In this document: positions 1 through 9,019 of the stretch, one piece after another
Layout of the letters: every line of letters begins with the position of its first letter
Position numbering within the stretch: position 1 is the first letter of the stretch
Notes under the pieces: model-generated
Seen by the model: the letters and a program-made list of their open reading frames with translations, nothing else
Databases searched by the model: none
What the model was told of the DNA's origin: nothing
Assembly (NCBI GenBank): GCA_001683845.1
Contig: LXQI01000026.1
Coordinates: 40,668-104,667 of the forward strand
Source: Erythrobacter sp. ANT-B3C2
GTDB lineage: Bacteria; Pseudomonadota; Alphaproteobacteria; Sphingomonadales; Sphingomonadaceae
Direction of reading: 5' to 3'
Length of the DNA stretch: 64,000 nucleotides
Program-made: the position numbers and the translations under genes

Positions 1-984
1 TGCAACGCTCCCACCCTTGGCGGCCGAGCCAAGCTGATAAGCGGTCGACGCGCCACCCGCGACGGTCGCGGCGCCACGGACCGCGCCAGTCGCGGCCCCG
101 GCCGCCATCTTCGCGCCCGCCGCGCCGGCGACGAGCGCGCCACCGGCGGCGAGGCCGGTGCCGACCGCCGCGCCTGCGCCAAGCTGCGGTCCGCCCGATA
201 CTATGCCGTTGGCGATACCGGGGGCGAAGATGCCGAGGCCCAGCAACGATAGCGCTGCGAGAACGAGCGCCATCGCATCCTCGATGGTCGGCTCCGCCGC
301 GAACCCGGCGGTGAACTCGCCGAAGAGCGTCGAGCCGATGCCGACGATGACGGCGAGGACCAGCACCTTGACACCCGAGCTGATGACCAGCCCGAGCACG
401 CGCTCGGCCATGAACGCGGTCTTGCCGAACAGCCCGAACGGGATCAGCACGAAGCCGCAGAGCGTCGCGAGCTTGAACTCGATCAGCGAAATGAAGAGCT
501 GGATCGCGAGGATAAAGAACGACAACAGCACGACGCCCCACGCGAACAGCAGGACGACGATCTGGATGAAGTTCTCGAAGAAGCTGATGTAGCCCATCAG
601 CCCCGAGATGGATTCAAGGATCGGTCGGCCGGCATCGAACCCGACCTGCGCGACGCGACCCGGCCGCAGGAACTCGGCGGCGGTCAGGCCCGTGCCCGAC
701 GCCTTCAGGCCAAGGCCCGCGAAACTCTCGAAGACGATCCGCGACAGCGAGCCCCAGTTGCCGATCAGGAAGGCGAAGACGCCGACGAACAGCGTCTTCT
801 TGACTAGCCGTGCGAGGATGTCGTCGTCGGCGCCCCACGCCCAGAACAAGGCCGCGAGCGTGACGTCGATGACGATCAGGGTCGACGCGAGCCAAGCGAC
901 CTCGCCCTGCAAGAGGCCGAACCCGCTGTCGATGTAGCGGGTGAAGATCTCGAGGAAGCGATCAATGACGCCGGTGCCCTGCAT
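1..984 (-). CDS. trbL: P-type conjugative transfer protein TrbL, C-terminus outside window
   Basis: This is the large inner-membrane subunit of the RP4-type mating-pair apparatus (VirB6-like), which forms part of the DNA translocation path. The visible 328 codons run off the left edge. They show an N-terminal hydrophobic block, a cluster of strongly hydrophobic helices around residues 150-260, and a Gly/Ala-rich tail, which is the usual TrbL layout. The ATG at 984 overlaps the stop of the preceding trbK-alt remnant as ATGA. It sits after trbB-C-D-E-J-K, the canonical order, so trbF, trbG and trbI are expected further left. Confidence 0.9.
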   Translation of the reverse strand, partial: MQGTGVIDRFLEIFTRYIDSGFGLLQGEVAWLASTLIVIDVTLAALFWAWGADDDILARLVKKTLFVGVFAFLIGNWGSLSRIVFESFAGLGLKASGTGLTAAEFLRPGRVAQVGFDAGRPILESISGLMGYISFFENFIQIVVLLFAWGVVLLSFFILAIQLFISLIEFKLATLCGFVLIPFGLFGKTAFMAERVLGLVISSGVKVLVLAVIVGIGSTLFGEFTAGFAAEPTIEDAMALVLAALSLLGLGIFAPGIANGIVSGGPQLGAGAAVGTGLAAGGALVAGAAGAKMAAGAATGAVRGAATVAGGASTAYQLGSAAKGGSVA

Positions 985-1330
985 CAACGCGGCTCCTCTG
1001 CGTTCGGAAGCCGGTCGCCGCGGCGGACGTTCACGCTCGGCGGCTGCGTCGCGGGCGAACCGAAGAAGCGGCGGCGGTTCTCGGCCCAAGCGCTGCGGCA
1101 GGCGGGATCGTCGAGCGCGAGCGAGCCGATCGCGCCGCAGCGGACGAGTTCGGCGTGAAGCAGATCGGCGGCGCGCACGGATGCGGCGACCGCCCCGTCG
1201 GCGCTTCATCCCGGATCAGCCAGACCGCAACCAGGCACAGGAACAGGCCGAGGGCGAAGACGCCGAGCACTCGGATCGTCCGCACCTGCTCGTCGAGCTG
1301 CCGAGCCGAGAATCGCCGCCGCACGGGCAT
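984..1330 (-). pseudogene. trbK-alt entry-exclusion-like gene, apparent frameshift
   Basis: A TrbK-alt-type small membrane protein is expected between trbJ and trbL in this family of ICEs. The first frame, from ATG 1330, encodes a basic N-terminus and one membrane helix (VLGVFALGLFLCLVAVWLI). The second frame encodes the conserved C-terminal part with LLHAELVRCGAIG and WAENRRRF and ends at the ATGA overlap with trbL. The two frames meet near 1185-1195. The span is 347 bp, one base short of 116 codons, so a single-base deletion explains it. It may be a real lesion or a sequence error. Family assignment rests on position and the C-terminal motif. Confidence 0.65.
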
Positions 1331-1338
1331 CTTCGGGC

Positions 1339-2079
1339 TCAGCGGTTGTGGAACATGGTGACGGTGGTGGGCTGATAGCCCTGACCCGGCGCGAGGAAGC
1401 GGCGAAGCTGCTCACGGCCCTGGTCCTGCGCGGCGGCTCGCTGCGCTGCTTCCAAGCTCGACGCGCGGCCCTGTGCCGCGACCGCCGCCGTCAGGTCGGC
1501 GAGCTGCTGCGCCTGAAGCGCGAGGAGCTGGTTCCCGGCCTGCGTCGCCTGCAATGCGCCGGTCGCCGATTGGCTCGACGTGACCAGTGCCTGCATCTCG
1601 GCACGGTTGGTGCCGATGTTGCCGACGACGCCCGCCTGCACGCGCAGCGCGTCCTGGAAGCCGCCGACCGAAGTAGCCCAGCGCTCGCGCGCATTGCGGA
1701 TCATCGCCTCGTTCGTCTGGCCGCCCGCGGAGCCATAGGTGGTCGTGAAGGCGCGGTCGATCTGTTGGACGTCGTAGGCGACACGCTGCGCCTGTCCGAG
1801 CAACTCCTGGGTGCGGGCGACGGAGCGCTGAAGCGACTGCAGCGACGAGTAAGGCAGCGAGGCAAGGTTGCGGGCCTGGTTGACCAGCATCTGCGCTTCG
1901 TTGGTCAGGCTCTGGATCTGGTTGTTGATCTGATCGAGCGCACGCGCTGCCTGGAGCACGTTCTGGACGTGGTTGGTCGGATCCCAGACGGTGACTTGCG
2001 CCTGCGTGGGCGCGGAAGCGGCGAGCAGCGTGACGGCGGCGACGCCGGCGGTGAGCAAGGAACGGGCACGGGTCTTCAT
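1339..2079 (-). CDS. trbJ: P-type conjugative transfer protein TrbJ
   Basis: TrbJ is the VirB5-like periplasmic, pilus-associated component of the Trb apparatus. The 246-aa product starts MKTRARSLL, followed by a hydrophobic stretch and an Ala-x-Ala signal-peptidase site (APTQAQ). The mature part opens with the typical TVWDPTNHVQN and continues as a long helical region rich in Gln, Ala and Asn. The ATG at 2079 overlaps the trbE stop as ATGA, which fixes this start over upstream in-frame codons inside trbE. Confidence 0.93.
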   Translation of the reverse strand: MKTRARSLLTAGVAAVTLLAASAPTQAQVTVWDPTNHVQNVLQAARALDQINNQIQSLTNEAQMLVNQARNLASLPYSSLQSLQRSVARTQELLGQAQRVAYDVQQIDRAFTTTYGSAGGQTNEAMIRNARERWATSVGGFQDALRVQAGVVGNIGTNRAEMQALVTSSQSATGALQATQAGNQLLALQAQQLADLTAAVAAQGRASSLEAAQRAAAQDQGREQLRRFLAPGQGYQPTTVTMFHNR

Positions 2080-4517
2080 CGAACGATCTCCTGTTCGGGT
2101 TGGGCGTCGGGCATGAGGTCGATCGCCCAGGCGACGCCGCGGGCGTCGAGCCAGGCGCGGGCGAAGCCGTCGCGGCCGTGCTCGGCCAGCAGGCGGGCGA
2201 TCAGCGCCTGGTCGGTCTTCGAGGATGCGGCGGTCAGCGCCAGCGCCACTTCGCCGAGGCCGAGCTCGAACAGCCGGTTGCCGCGCCGCGACTGGCAGTA
2301 ATAGTCGCGCTTCGGCGTCGCCCGGCTGAGGATCTCGATCTGGCGATCGTTCAATCCGAACCGCCGATAGATGGAGGCGATCTGCGGTTCGAGCGCCCGC
2401 TCGTTGGGCAGAAAGATGCGGGTCGGACAGCTCTCGATGATCGCTGGCGCGATCCCGCTGCCGTCGATGTCGGCGAGGCTCTGGGTCGCGAAGATGACGC
2501 TGGCGTTCTTCTTGCGCAGCGTTTTCAGCCACTCACGGAGCTGGCCCGCGAAGCCCTCGTCGTCGAGCGCGAGCCAGCCTTCGTCGACGATCAGCAGCGT
2601 CGGACGACCGTCGAGACGCCCTTCGATACGGTGGAACAGGTAGGCGAGCACGGCGGCCGCGGCACCGGTGCCGATCAGGCCCTCGGTTTCGAACACCTGG
2701 ACCTCGGCCTCGCCGAGCCGCTCGGCCTCGGCGTCGAGCAGTCGGCCCCAGGGCCCGCCCACGCAATAGGGCTTCAACGCCTGCTTCAAAGGCTGGCTCT
2801 GGAGCAGGACCGCCAGGCCGGTCAGCGTGCGCTCCTGCACGGGCGCCGATGACAGGTTCAGCAGTGCCGACCAGAGGTGCTCCTTGACCTCGGGCGTGAC
2901 GACGACGCTCTCATGCGCGAGGATCGCCGCGACCCATTCGACTGCCCACGCGCGCTCGGCCGCTGCGTGGATTCCCGCGAGCGGCTGTAATGCGACCGGC
3001 TCGGCGGTGTCGTCGGTCAGCGAGCCGCCGAGATCGTGCCAGTCGCCGCCCATTGCGAGCGCGGCGGCACGGATCGAACCGCCGAAGTCGAACGCGAACA
3101 CCTGCGCGCCCTCGTAGCGGCGGAACTGCAGCGCCATCAGCGCAAGCAGAACCGACTTGCCCGCGCCGGTCGGACCGACCACGAGTGTGTGGCCGACGTC
3201 GCCGACATGGAGCGCGAACCGAAACGGCGTCGACCCTTCGGTCCGGGCCACGAACAGCGGTGGCGCGCCGAAATGCTCGTCCCGTTCCGGCCCGGCCCAG
3301 ACCGCCGAGAACGGCATCATGTGGGCGAGATTGAGCGTCGAGATCGGCGGCTGTCGGACATTGGCGTAGACATGACCGGGGATCGATCCGAGCCACGCCT
3401 CGATCGCATTGACGCGCTCGACCATGCAGGTGAAGTCGCGGCCCTGGATCACCTTTTCGACGAGCCGTAGCCGCTCGTCGGCGACACGGGCGTCTTCGTC
3501 CCAGACGGTGACGGTCGCGGTGACGTAGGCGGTGCCGACGAGATCCGAGCCTAGCTCCTGGAGGGCGAGGTCGGCGTCGGCGGCCTTGTTCGAGGCGTCG
3601 GAGTCCATCAGGACCGATGCCTCGTTGGTCATGACCTCCTTAAGGATCGCGGCGACGCTCTTGCGCTTCGCGAACCACTGGCGGCGGATGCGGCCGAGCA
3701 CCTTAACCGCATCGGTCTTATCGAGCGTCAGCGCGCGGGTGACCCAACGATACTCGAATGCGAGGCGATTGAGATCGTCGAGCAGCCCGGGCCAGGTCTG
3801 GCTCGGGAAGCCCATCACCGTGAGCGTGCGCAGGTGCGCGGAGCCGAGGCGCGGTTCGAGGCCGCCGGTCAGTGGCTCGTCGACCAGGATGGCGTCGAGG
3901 TGCATCGGCGTCTCGGGGACGCGGACGCGGTGTCGACGGGTCGAGGCGGTGGCGTGCAGATAGGTCAGCGTCGCTGCGTCGCCGAGCCATTCGGTCTCGG
4001 GCATGAAGCCGTCGACCAGGTTCAGGACGCGGTCGGTGCGATCGACGAAGCCGGCGAGCAACTCGCGGCCGTCGGCACCGCGTACATCGCGGCCCTCGTA
4101 GAGCCAGGCCTCGGCGCGGGCGGCGTCCTCCGCGGGCGGCAGCCAGGCGAGCGTCAGCAAGTAGGTCGACTCGAAATGCTGGCCGGCTTCCTCGAACTGT
4201 GCGCGCCGCTCGGCATCGACCAGTCCCGATATGCCGTCAGGGAATCGGCTCATCGGATAGACGCCGGCTGGATGGCGCTGCGCCTCGACGAAGATCGCCC
4301 AGCCCGAACCGAGGCGGCGCAGTGCGTTGTTGAGCCGAGAGGTCGTGGCGACCAGCTCGGCGGGCGTGGCGCTGTCGAGATCGGGACCGCGGAACCGCGC
4401 CGTGCGCTGGAGGCTGCCGTCCTTGTTCAGGACGACGCCGTCGCCGACCAGCGCCGCCCAGGGCAGGAAGTCGGCGAGCGACTGGGGCTTGTTGCGATAC
4501 TCGGCGAGGTTCAGCAC
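2076..4517 (-). CDS. trbE: Conjugal transfer ATPase TrbE (VirB4 family)
   Basis: TrbE is the VirB4-type ATPase that energises assembly of the mating channel at the inner membrane. The 813-aa protein has a CagE/TrbE/VirB N-terminal domain over roughly residues 1-400. Walker A is GPTGAGKS at 448-455 and Walker B is LLIVDE at 641-646. A downstream FATQS motif is typical of the RecA-like fold. Length is normal for the family. Its stop overlaps the trbJ start, and trbD lies 9 bp upstream. Confidence 0.97.
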   Translation of the reverse strand: MLNLAEYRNKPQSLADFLPWAALVGDGVVLNKDGSLQRTARFRGPDLDSATPAELVATTSRLNNALRRLGSGWAIFVEAQRHPAGVYPMSRFPDGISGLVDAERRAQFEEAGQHFESTYLLTLAWLPPAEDAARAEAWLYEGRDVRGADGRELLAGFVDRTDRVLNLVDGFMPETEWLGDAATLTYLHATASTRRHRVRVPETPMHLDAILVDEPLTGGLEPRLGSAHLRTLTVMGFPSQTWPGLLDDLNRLAFEYRWVTRALTLDKTDAVKVLGRIRRQWFAKRKSVAAILKEVMTNEASVLMDSDASNKAADADLALQELGSDLVGTAYVTATVTVWDEDARVADERLRLVEKVIQGRDFTCMVERVNAIEAWLGSIPGHVYANVRQPPISTLNLAHMMPFSAVWAGPERDEHFGAPPLFVARTEGSTPFRFALHVGDVGHTLVVGPTGAGKSVLLALMALQFRRYEGAQVFAFDFGGSIRAAALAMGGDWHDLGGSLTDDTAEPVALQPLAGIHAAAERAWAVEWVAAILAHESVVVTPEVKEHLWSALLNLSSAPVQERTLTGLAVLLQSQPLKQALKPYCVGGPWGRLLDAEAERLGEAEVQVFETEGLIGTGAAAAVLAYLFHRIEGRLDGRPTLLIVDEGWLALDDEGFAGQLREWLKTLRKKNASVIFATQSLADIDGSGIAPAIIESCPTRIFLPNERALEPQIASIYRRFGLNDRQIEILSRATPKRDYYCQSRRGNRLFELGLGEVALALTAASSKTDQALIARLLAEHGRDGFARAWLDARGVAWAIDLMPDAQPEQEIVR

Positions 4518-4526
4518 GGCGTCACC

Positions 4527-4799
4527 TCAAGCGCTCAGGAAGGTCGGGTAGCGGAGGTGACGGCGGACGACATCGACGAACGCCGGGTCGCGCTTGGCGG
4601 CGTAGACCGCCGCCATGTGCCCGATCAGCCAGAGCAGCAGGCCGGCGATCCATAGGCGCAGGCCAAGCCCGAGCGCCGCGGCGAGCGTGCCGTTGATGAT
4701 AGCGAGCGCGCGCGGCGCGCCGCCGAGCAGGATCGGCTCAGTAAGGCTACGACGGACCGGCGCGTAGAAGCCGACCGCGGGTTCGTCACCGACCAGCAT
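4527..4799 (-). CDS. trbD: Conjugal transfer protein TrbD (VirB3-like)
   Basis: This small inner-membrane protein partners TrbE in the mating-pair apparatus. The 90-aa product begins MLVGDEPAVGFYAPVRRSL, close to the usual TrbD opening (a short polar N-terminus ending in a PvhRSL-type motif). Two adjacent membrane helices follow at about residues 25-70. The ATG at 4799 overlaps the trbC stop. Confidence 0.93.
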   Translation of the reverse strand: MLVGDEPAVGFYAPVRRSLTEPILLGGAPRALAIINGTLAAALGLGLRLWIAGLLLWLIGHMAAVYAAKRDPAFVDVVRRHLRYPTFLSA

Positions 4800-5116
4800 C
4801 AGACCAGCGCCCCGCCGCCAAAGCTGAAGAAACTGAGGAAGAACGAGCTCGCCGCGAAGGCGATCGACAGGCCGAACACGATCTGGATCAACTTGCGCGC
4901 GCCGCCGGACGTGTCGCCGAAGGCCAGCGTCAGGCCGGTGATGATGATGATCATCACCGCGATGATCTTGGCGACCGGACCTTGGATCGACTCCAGGATC
5001 GACTGGAGCGGCGCTTCCCACGGCATGTTCGAACCCGCGGCATAGGCGGGCGCGGTCAACATCGTCAGGGTGAAGATCGAAACGGCGCCGGTCAGGCGCG
5101 ATTGCAGCTTGGTCAC
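4799..5116 (-). CDS. trbC: TrbC/VirB2-type pilin
   Basis: This is the conjugative pilin precursor. The 105-aa product has a signal-like N-terminus ending near PAYAAG, then two hydrophobic helices separated by a short Gly-rich turn (FGDTSGGARK), as in VirB2/TrbC pilins. The start is GTG at 5116, overlapping the trbB stop as GTGA. An upstream start inside trbB would add about 137 residues not seen in pilins. Confidence 0.92.
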   Translation of the reverse strand: MTKLQSRLTGAVSIFTLTMLTAPAYAAGSNMPWEAPLQSILESIQGPVAKIIAVMIIIITGLTLAFGDTSGGARKLIQIVFGLSIAFAASSFFLSFFSFGGGALV

Positions 5117-6123
5117 GCGAGGTCTCCTGCCAAAGAAACTGAAGGGGTTGTGAGGGCGTAGTCTCCGGCCGGGGTGAGCCCTGCGACCAGGGCGAGTTCG
5201 GAAAGCCGGCGGGCGGAGCCGCGGCCGGAGAGGACAGCGATGACGTCGATCGTTTCGGCGATCAGCGCGCGCGGGACGGTGACGACCGCCTCCTGCACGA
5301 GCTGTTCGAGGCGGCGGAGCGCACCGAGCGCGGACCCGGCGTGCAGCGTGCCGATCCCGCCGGGATGGCCTGTCCCCCATGCCTTGATGAGGTCGAGCGC
5401 CTCCCCGCCGCGCACCTCGCCGATCGGGATGCGGTCCGGACGCAAGCGGAGCGCCGAGCGAACCAGATCCGTCAGCGTCGCCGCGCCGTCCTTGGTGCGC
5501 AGCGCGACGAGATTGGGGGCGGCGCATTGCAGCTCGCGGGTGTCTTCGATCAGCACCACGCGATCGCCGCTGTGGGCGACCTCGGCGAGAAGAGCGTTGA
5601 CGAGCGTGGTCTTGCCGGTCGAGGTGCCGCCCGCGACAAGCACGTTCTTGCGGGTCAGGACAGCGGACCGCAGCATCTCGGCCTGGCCGGCGGTCATGAT
5701 GCCCGCATCGACATAATCGCCGAGGGTGAACACGGCGATGGCGGGTTTGCGGATGGCGAAGCTCGGCGCGACGACGACGGGCGGCAGCAGTCCTTCGAAG
5801 CGCTCGCCCGAGTCGGGCAGCTCTGCCGAAACGCGGGGCGATCCGGCGTGGACCTCGGCGCCGACATGGTGCGCGACGAGGCGGACGATGCGCTCGCCGT
5901 CAGCCGCCGACAGGCGGAAGCCGGTGTCTTCCAGCCCGCCCGACAACCGGTCGATCCAGAGGCGGCCGTCTGGATTCAGCATCACCTCGACCACGCTCGG
6001 ATCGTCGAGAAAGCCGGCGATGTTGGGCCCGAGCGCTGTGCGCAGCATCCGCGCGCCGCGTGCGAAGGACTCGGACCTGAAAGCGACTGTGGTCAAGATA
6101 TTCGATCCCGATGCGGCCAGCAC
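5113..6123 (-). CDS. trbB: P-type conjugative transfer ATPase TrbB (VirB11 family)
   Basis: TrbB is a hexameric secretion ATPase at the cytoplasmic face of the transfer channel. The 336-aa reading has the VirB11/TadA N-terminal domain ([17 protein letters not shown]), Walker A GGTSTGKT at 165-172, an Asp box (LIEDTRELQ) and the GTLHAGS His box. The drawn GTG start at 6123 has no good ribosome site. TTG at 6096, giving [14 protein letters not shown], follows GGGA and is an equally likely start. About 107 bp separate it from the copG-type gene upstream. Confidence 0.95.
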   Translation of the reverse strand: MLAASGSNILTTVAFRSESFARGARMLRTALGPNIAGFLDDPSVVEVMLNPDGRLWIDRLSGGLEDTGFRLSAADGERIVRLVAHHVGAEVHAGSPRVSAELPDSGERFEGLLPPVVVAPSFAIRKPAIAVFTLGDYVDAGIMTAGQAEMLRSAVLTRKNVLVAGGTSTGKTTLVNALLAEVAHSGDRVVLIEDTRELQCAAPNLVALRTKDGAATLTDLVRSALRLRPDRIPIGEVRGGEALDLIKAWGTGHPGGIGTLHAGSALGALRRLEQLVQEAVVTVPRALIAETIDVIAVLSGRGSARRLSELALVAGLTPAGDYALTTPSVSLAGDLA

Positions 6124-6230
6124 CGGCAGGCGGCTGGCTCAACGGGGCCGATACAAAGCGGCCGACTGGGACGAATTCAACAAGCCTGAGGGCGTAGTAG
6201 CGGGCTGGCGTGGAAAGGCAGGGGAACGCG

Positions 6231-6665
6231 CTATGCGTCTTTGGGAGGCACGCCGGGCAGATCGCGGGTCACCTCGTCCGCGAAGGTCCGGCCCTTGCCC
6301 AGGCGTCTCCCAACCGCGTCGACGAACGCCTCGAATCGCTCGCGGCCCTTCGCTTGGGCGGTCGCTTGCGCGCTGTCGGGCAAGGGAGGCGTCGAGGTCA
6401 GCCAGAACCGCACGAACAGCGCAAGAGTCTCGTTGCCGATCGTGACGTGCCGCTCCGTCCGCTCGCTCTGGCGGGTGAGCAAGTCGAGGCGACGCGACAA
6501 CGCCGCTTCAAGCCGATCGGCACCGTCCGGGGACAGGAACGAGGCGAGCGCCGCCTCAACGACGCTTGCCTGGCTCACGCGCTTGCGCCGCGCATAGTCG
6601 GCGAGATCTCGACCGATCTCGACTTGCAGACGGAAGGTCTGCTTCACACGAATGGGGCGCTTCAC
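6231..6665 (-). CDS. CopG/ribbon-helix-helix family protein of the tra locus
   Basis: A 144-aa protein with an N-terminal ribbon-helix-helix-like segment ([22 protein letters not shown], then [11 protein letters not shown]) and a C-terminal helical region. Homologues sit between traG and trbB in ICEs of this type and are presumed to regulate the transfer operon. The GTG start at 6665 overlaps the traG stop as GTGA, so it is probably co-translated with traG. No target site can be named from the sequence. Confidence 0.85.
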   Translation of the reverse strand: MKRPIRVKQTFRLQVEIGRDLADYARRKRVSQASVVEAALASFLSPDGADRLEAALSRRLDLLTRQSERTERHVTIGNETLALFVRFWLTSTPPLPDSAQATAQAKGRERFEAFVDAVGRRLGKGRTFADEVTRDLPGVPPKDA

Positions 6666-8683
6666 ATTGCGACTCCGTCAGCCGGGTCGAGGGCCGCCTG
6701 ACGAGCGAGGCCGATGACGCGATCGTTCAGAACCTTGGCGCGCACGCCGTCGTCGTCCGGTTCGTCAGCCAGCCCCGAGAACTCGTCGGCCGGCGACGGC
6801 GCCTCGGGCGCGACGGCTTCGTGCTCGGGAAGCATCGGCTCGCGACGAACGCCTGCATTGGCCGGGTCATCGGATGCGGACGAAGAGCCGACGACCGACC
6901 GGGTCTCACCCGCGATCAGCGCCGGCGGGGGCAACCGGCTCCAATCATCGGGCTGGGAGGGTCGGCCTCCGGAGTCGCCCTCGGGCGCGCTTCGGGGCGC
7001 GTCTCGCGAGGGATTGGGTGGCGGTGACACGCGCGACTGAAGCCGGCGGTCCGCGTAGTAGCGCGCCTTCCGCGCTCTGATCGGGGCGACGCCGGAAACG
7101 AGCACGAGCTCGTCGGTGGGCGGGAGCTGCATGACTTCGCCGGGCGTCAGCAGCGGCCGCGCGGTCTCCTGCCGCGACACCATCAGATGCCCGAGCCACG
7201 GCGACAACCGATGGCCGGCGTAGTTGCGGGCGTCGCGGATCTCGGTAGCGGTGCCGAGCGCGTCGGACACGCGCTTGGCGGTCCGTTCGTCGTTGGTCGC
7301 GAAGCTGACGCGAACGTGGCAGTTGTCGAGGATGGCATTGTTCGGCCCGTAAGCCTTTTCGATCTGGTTGAGGCTTTGGGCGATCAGGAAGGCGCGGATG
7401 CCGTATCCCGCCATGAAGGCCAGCGCCGACTCGAAGAAGTCGAGCCGACCGAGCGCCGGGAACTCGTCGAGCATGAGCAGCAAGCGATGGCGGCGGTCGC
7501 GGCTTTCCAGCTCTTCGGTCAACCGGCGCCCGACCTGGTTGAGGATCAACCTGACCAGCGGCTTCGTGCGGCTGATGTCGGACGGCGGCACGACGAGATA
7601 CAACGTGGCGGGACGCCGACTTTCGACGAGATCGGCGATGCGCCAATCGCACCGCGACGTCACCGCCGCCACGACCGGATCGCGGTAGAGGCCGAGGAAC
7701 GACATCGCCGTGCTGAGCACACCGCTCCGCTCATTCTCGGACTTGTTCAAAAGCTCGCGGGCGGCGGACGCGACGACCGGGTGAGGCCGATCGCCGAGAT
7801 GCGCGGTCGCCATCATCGCCGTCAGCGTCGTGCCTATCGGCCGCTTGGGATCAGAAAGGAAGCTGGCGACGCCGGCCAGTGTCTTGTCGGGCTCGGCATA
7901 GAGGACGTGGAGGATCGCGCCGACCAGGAGCGCGTGGCTGGTCTTTTCCCAGTGATTACGCTTCTCGAGGGCACCCTCCGGATCAACCAGAATGTCGGCG
8001 ATGTTCTGGACGTCGCGGACTTCCCAAGGACCACGCCGCACTTCGAGCAGCGGATTGTAGGCATGGCTCGCGGCGTTGGTCGGATCGAACAGCAACACGC
8101 GGCCGAAGCGAGAGCGCCAGGCGGCGGTCAGCCCCCAGTTCTCGCCCTTGATGTCGTGGACGATGCAAGACCCCGGCCAGGTCAGAAGCGTTGGCACGAC
8201 GAGTCCCACGCCCTTGCCCGAGCGGGTCGGCGCGAAGCAGAGCACATGCTCGGGGCCGTCGTGGCGGAGATAGTCGCGGCCGAGTTGGCCGAGCAGCACG
8301 CCATCGAGTCCTAGCAGGCCGGCGCGGGCGATCTCCTTGCGGGTCGCCCAACGCGCCGAGCCATAGGTGGTGACATTCTTCGCCTCACGCGCGCGCCACA
8401 CCGACATCCCGATCGCGACGGCAATCGACACGAATCCTCCTGACGCTGCGATCAGCGCGCCCTCCTGGAAGACATCGGGCGCGTAGGCGTCGAAGAAATA
8501 CCACCACCAGAAAAACGCCGGCGGCGCATAGAGCGGGTGGCCGGCAACTTCGGCCCAGGGCGCGCCGAGCTGCGCCTGATAACCGAGCCGCCACGCCGTC
8601 CACTGGGTCGCTCCCCAGATCGCGGCGAATGCGATCAGGCCGACGATCAACACCTGGCCCCAGAGAATGCGCGTGGCGGACAC
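6662..8683 (-). CDS. traG: Conjugal transfer coupling protein TraG (VirD4/T4CP)
   Basis: TraG links the relaxase-DNA complex to the mating channel. From GTG 8683 the product is 673 aa, with two or three N-terminal membrane helices, Walker A APTRSGKG at 151-158, and a Walker B stretch (LLMLDEFPALGR) in the TraG/VirD4 domain. A Ser/Pro/Glu-rich tail follows. The GTG is preceded by GGGAGG at good spacing, which favours it over an ATG at 8860 that would add 59 low-complexity residues. It heads the traG-copG-trbBCDEJKL run. Confidence 0.96.
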   Translation of the reverse strand: MSATRILWGQVLIVGLIAFAAIWGATQWTAWRLGYQAQLGAPWAEVAGHPLYAPPAFFWWWYFFDAYAPDVFQEGALIAASGGFVSIAVAIGMSVWRAREAKNVTTYGSARWATRKEIARAGLLGLDGVLLGQLGRDYLRHDGPEHVLCFAPTRSGKGVGLVVPTLLTWPGSCIVHDIKGENWGLTAAWRSRFGRVLLFDPTNAASHAYNPLLEVRRGPWEVRDVQNIADILVDPEGALEKRNHWEKTSHALLVGAILHVLYAEPDKTLAGVASFLSDPKRPIGTTLTAMMATAHLGDRPHPVVASAARELLNKSENERSGVLSTAMSFLGLYRDPVVAAVTSRCDWRIADLVESRRPATLYLVVPPSDISRTKPLVRLILNQVGRRLTEELESRDRRHRLLLMLDEFPALGRLDFFESALAFMAGYGIRAFLIAQSLNQIEKAYGPNNAILDNCHVRVSFATNDERTAKRVSDALGTATEIRDARNYAGHRLSPWLGHLMVSRQETARPLLTPGEVMQLPPTDELVLVSGVAPIRARKARYYADRRLQSRVSPPPNPSRDAPRSAPEGDSGGRPSQPDDWSRLPPPALIAGETRSVVGSSSASDDPANAGVRREPMLPEHEAVAPEAPSPADEFSGLADEPDDDGVRAKVLNDRVIGLARQAALDPADGVAM

Positions 8684-9019
8684 TCGGCCTCCCAAATACG
8701 ACGGGCAACACCCACGCGCGCGAGCTTGTGCAGTGCAAGGCTGTTGTGATGATCGTATAGCGGTGGGATACGGTGGCGCGGAGATCGGCGGCTTAGTCAG
8801 AAGCTCTGAAATCAAGCTTCGTCCGGCGACCCGACGAAGCGGACTGTCTGGTGCTTCCAATCACGTTGGGAATAGCGGCCGTTCCCGCTGCTGAAAGGTG
8901 GTCGCAGCAGCTGAAGTAAGATCAGGTCGATCCGTGCAACGGCCAAACTTCGACAAAGCCATGAGCAACGGCACACGGCGACTTTGGAACCAGCTTGATC
9001 GATTCGTGCACATCTTCCG
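8684..9019. other. Intergenic spacer upstream of traG with two perfect inverted repeats
   Basis: No gene is seen in these 336 bases. The spacer holds an 8-bp perfect inverted repeat, GCTTCGTC at 8816-8823 with GACGAAGC at 8833-8840. A second 7-bp pair is GCTGCTG at 8887-8893 with CAGCAGC at 8905-8911. They could be operators, weak terminators for the GNAT gene, or part of an oriT. No T-run follows either. Confidence 0.4.
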
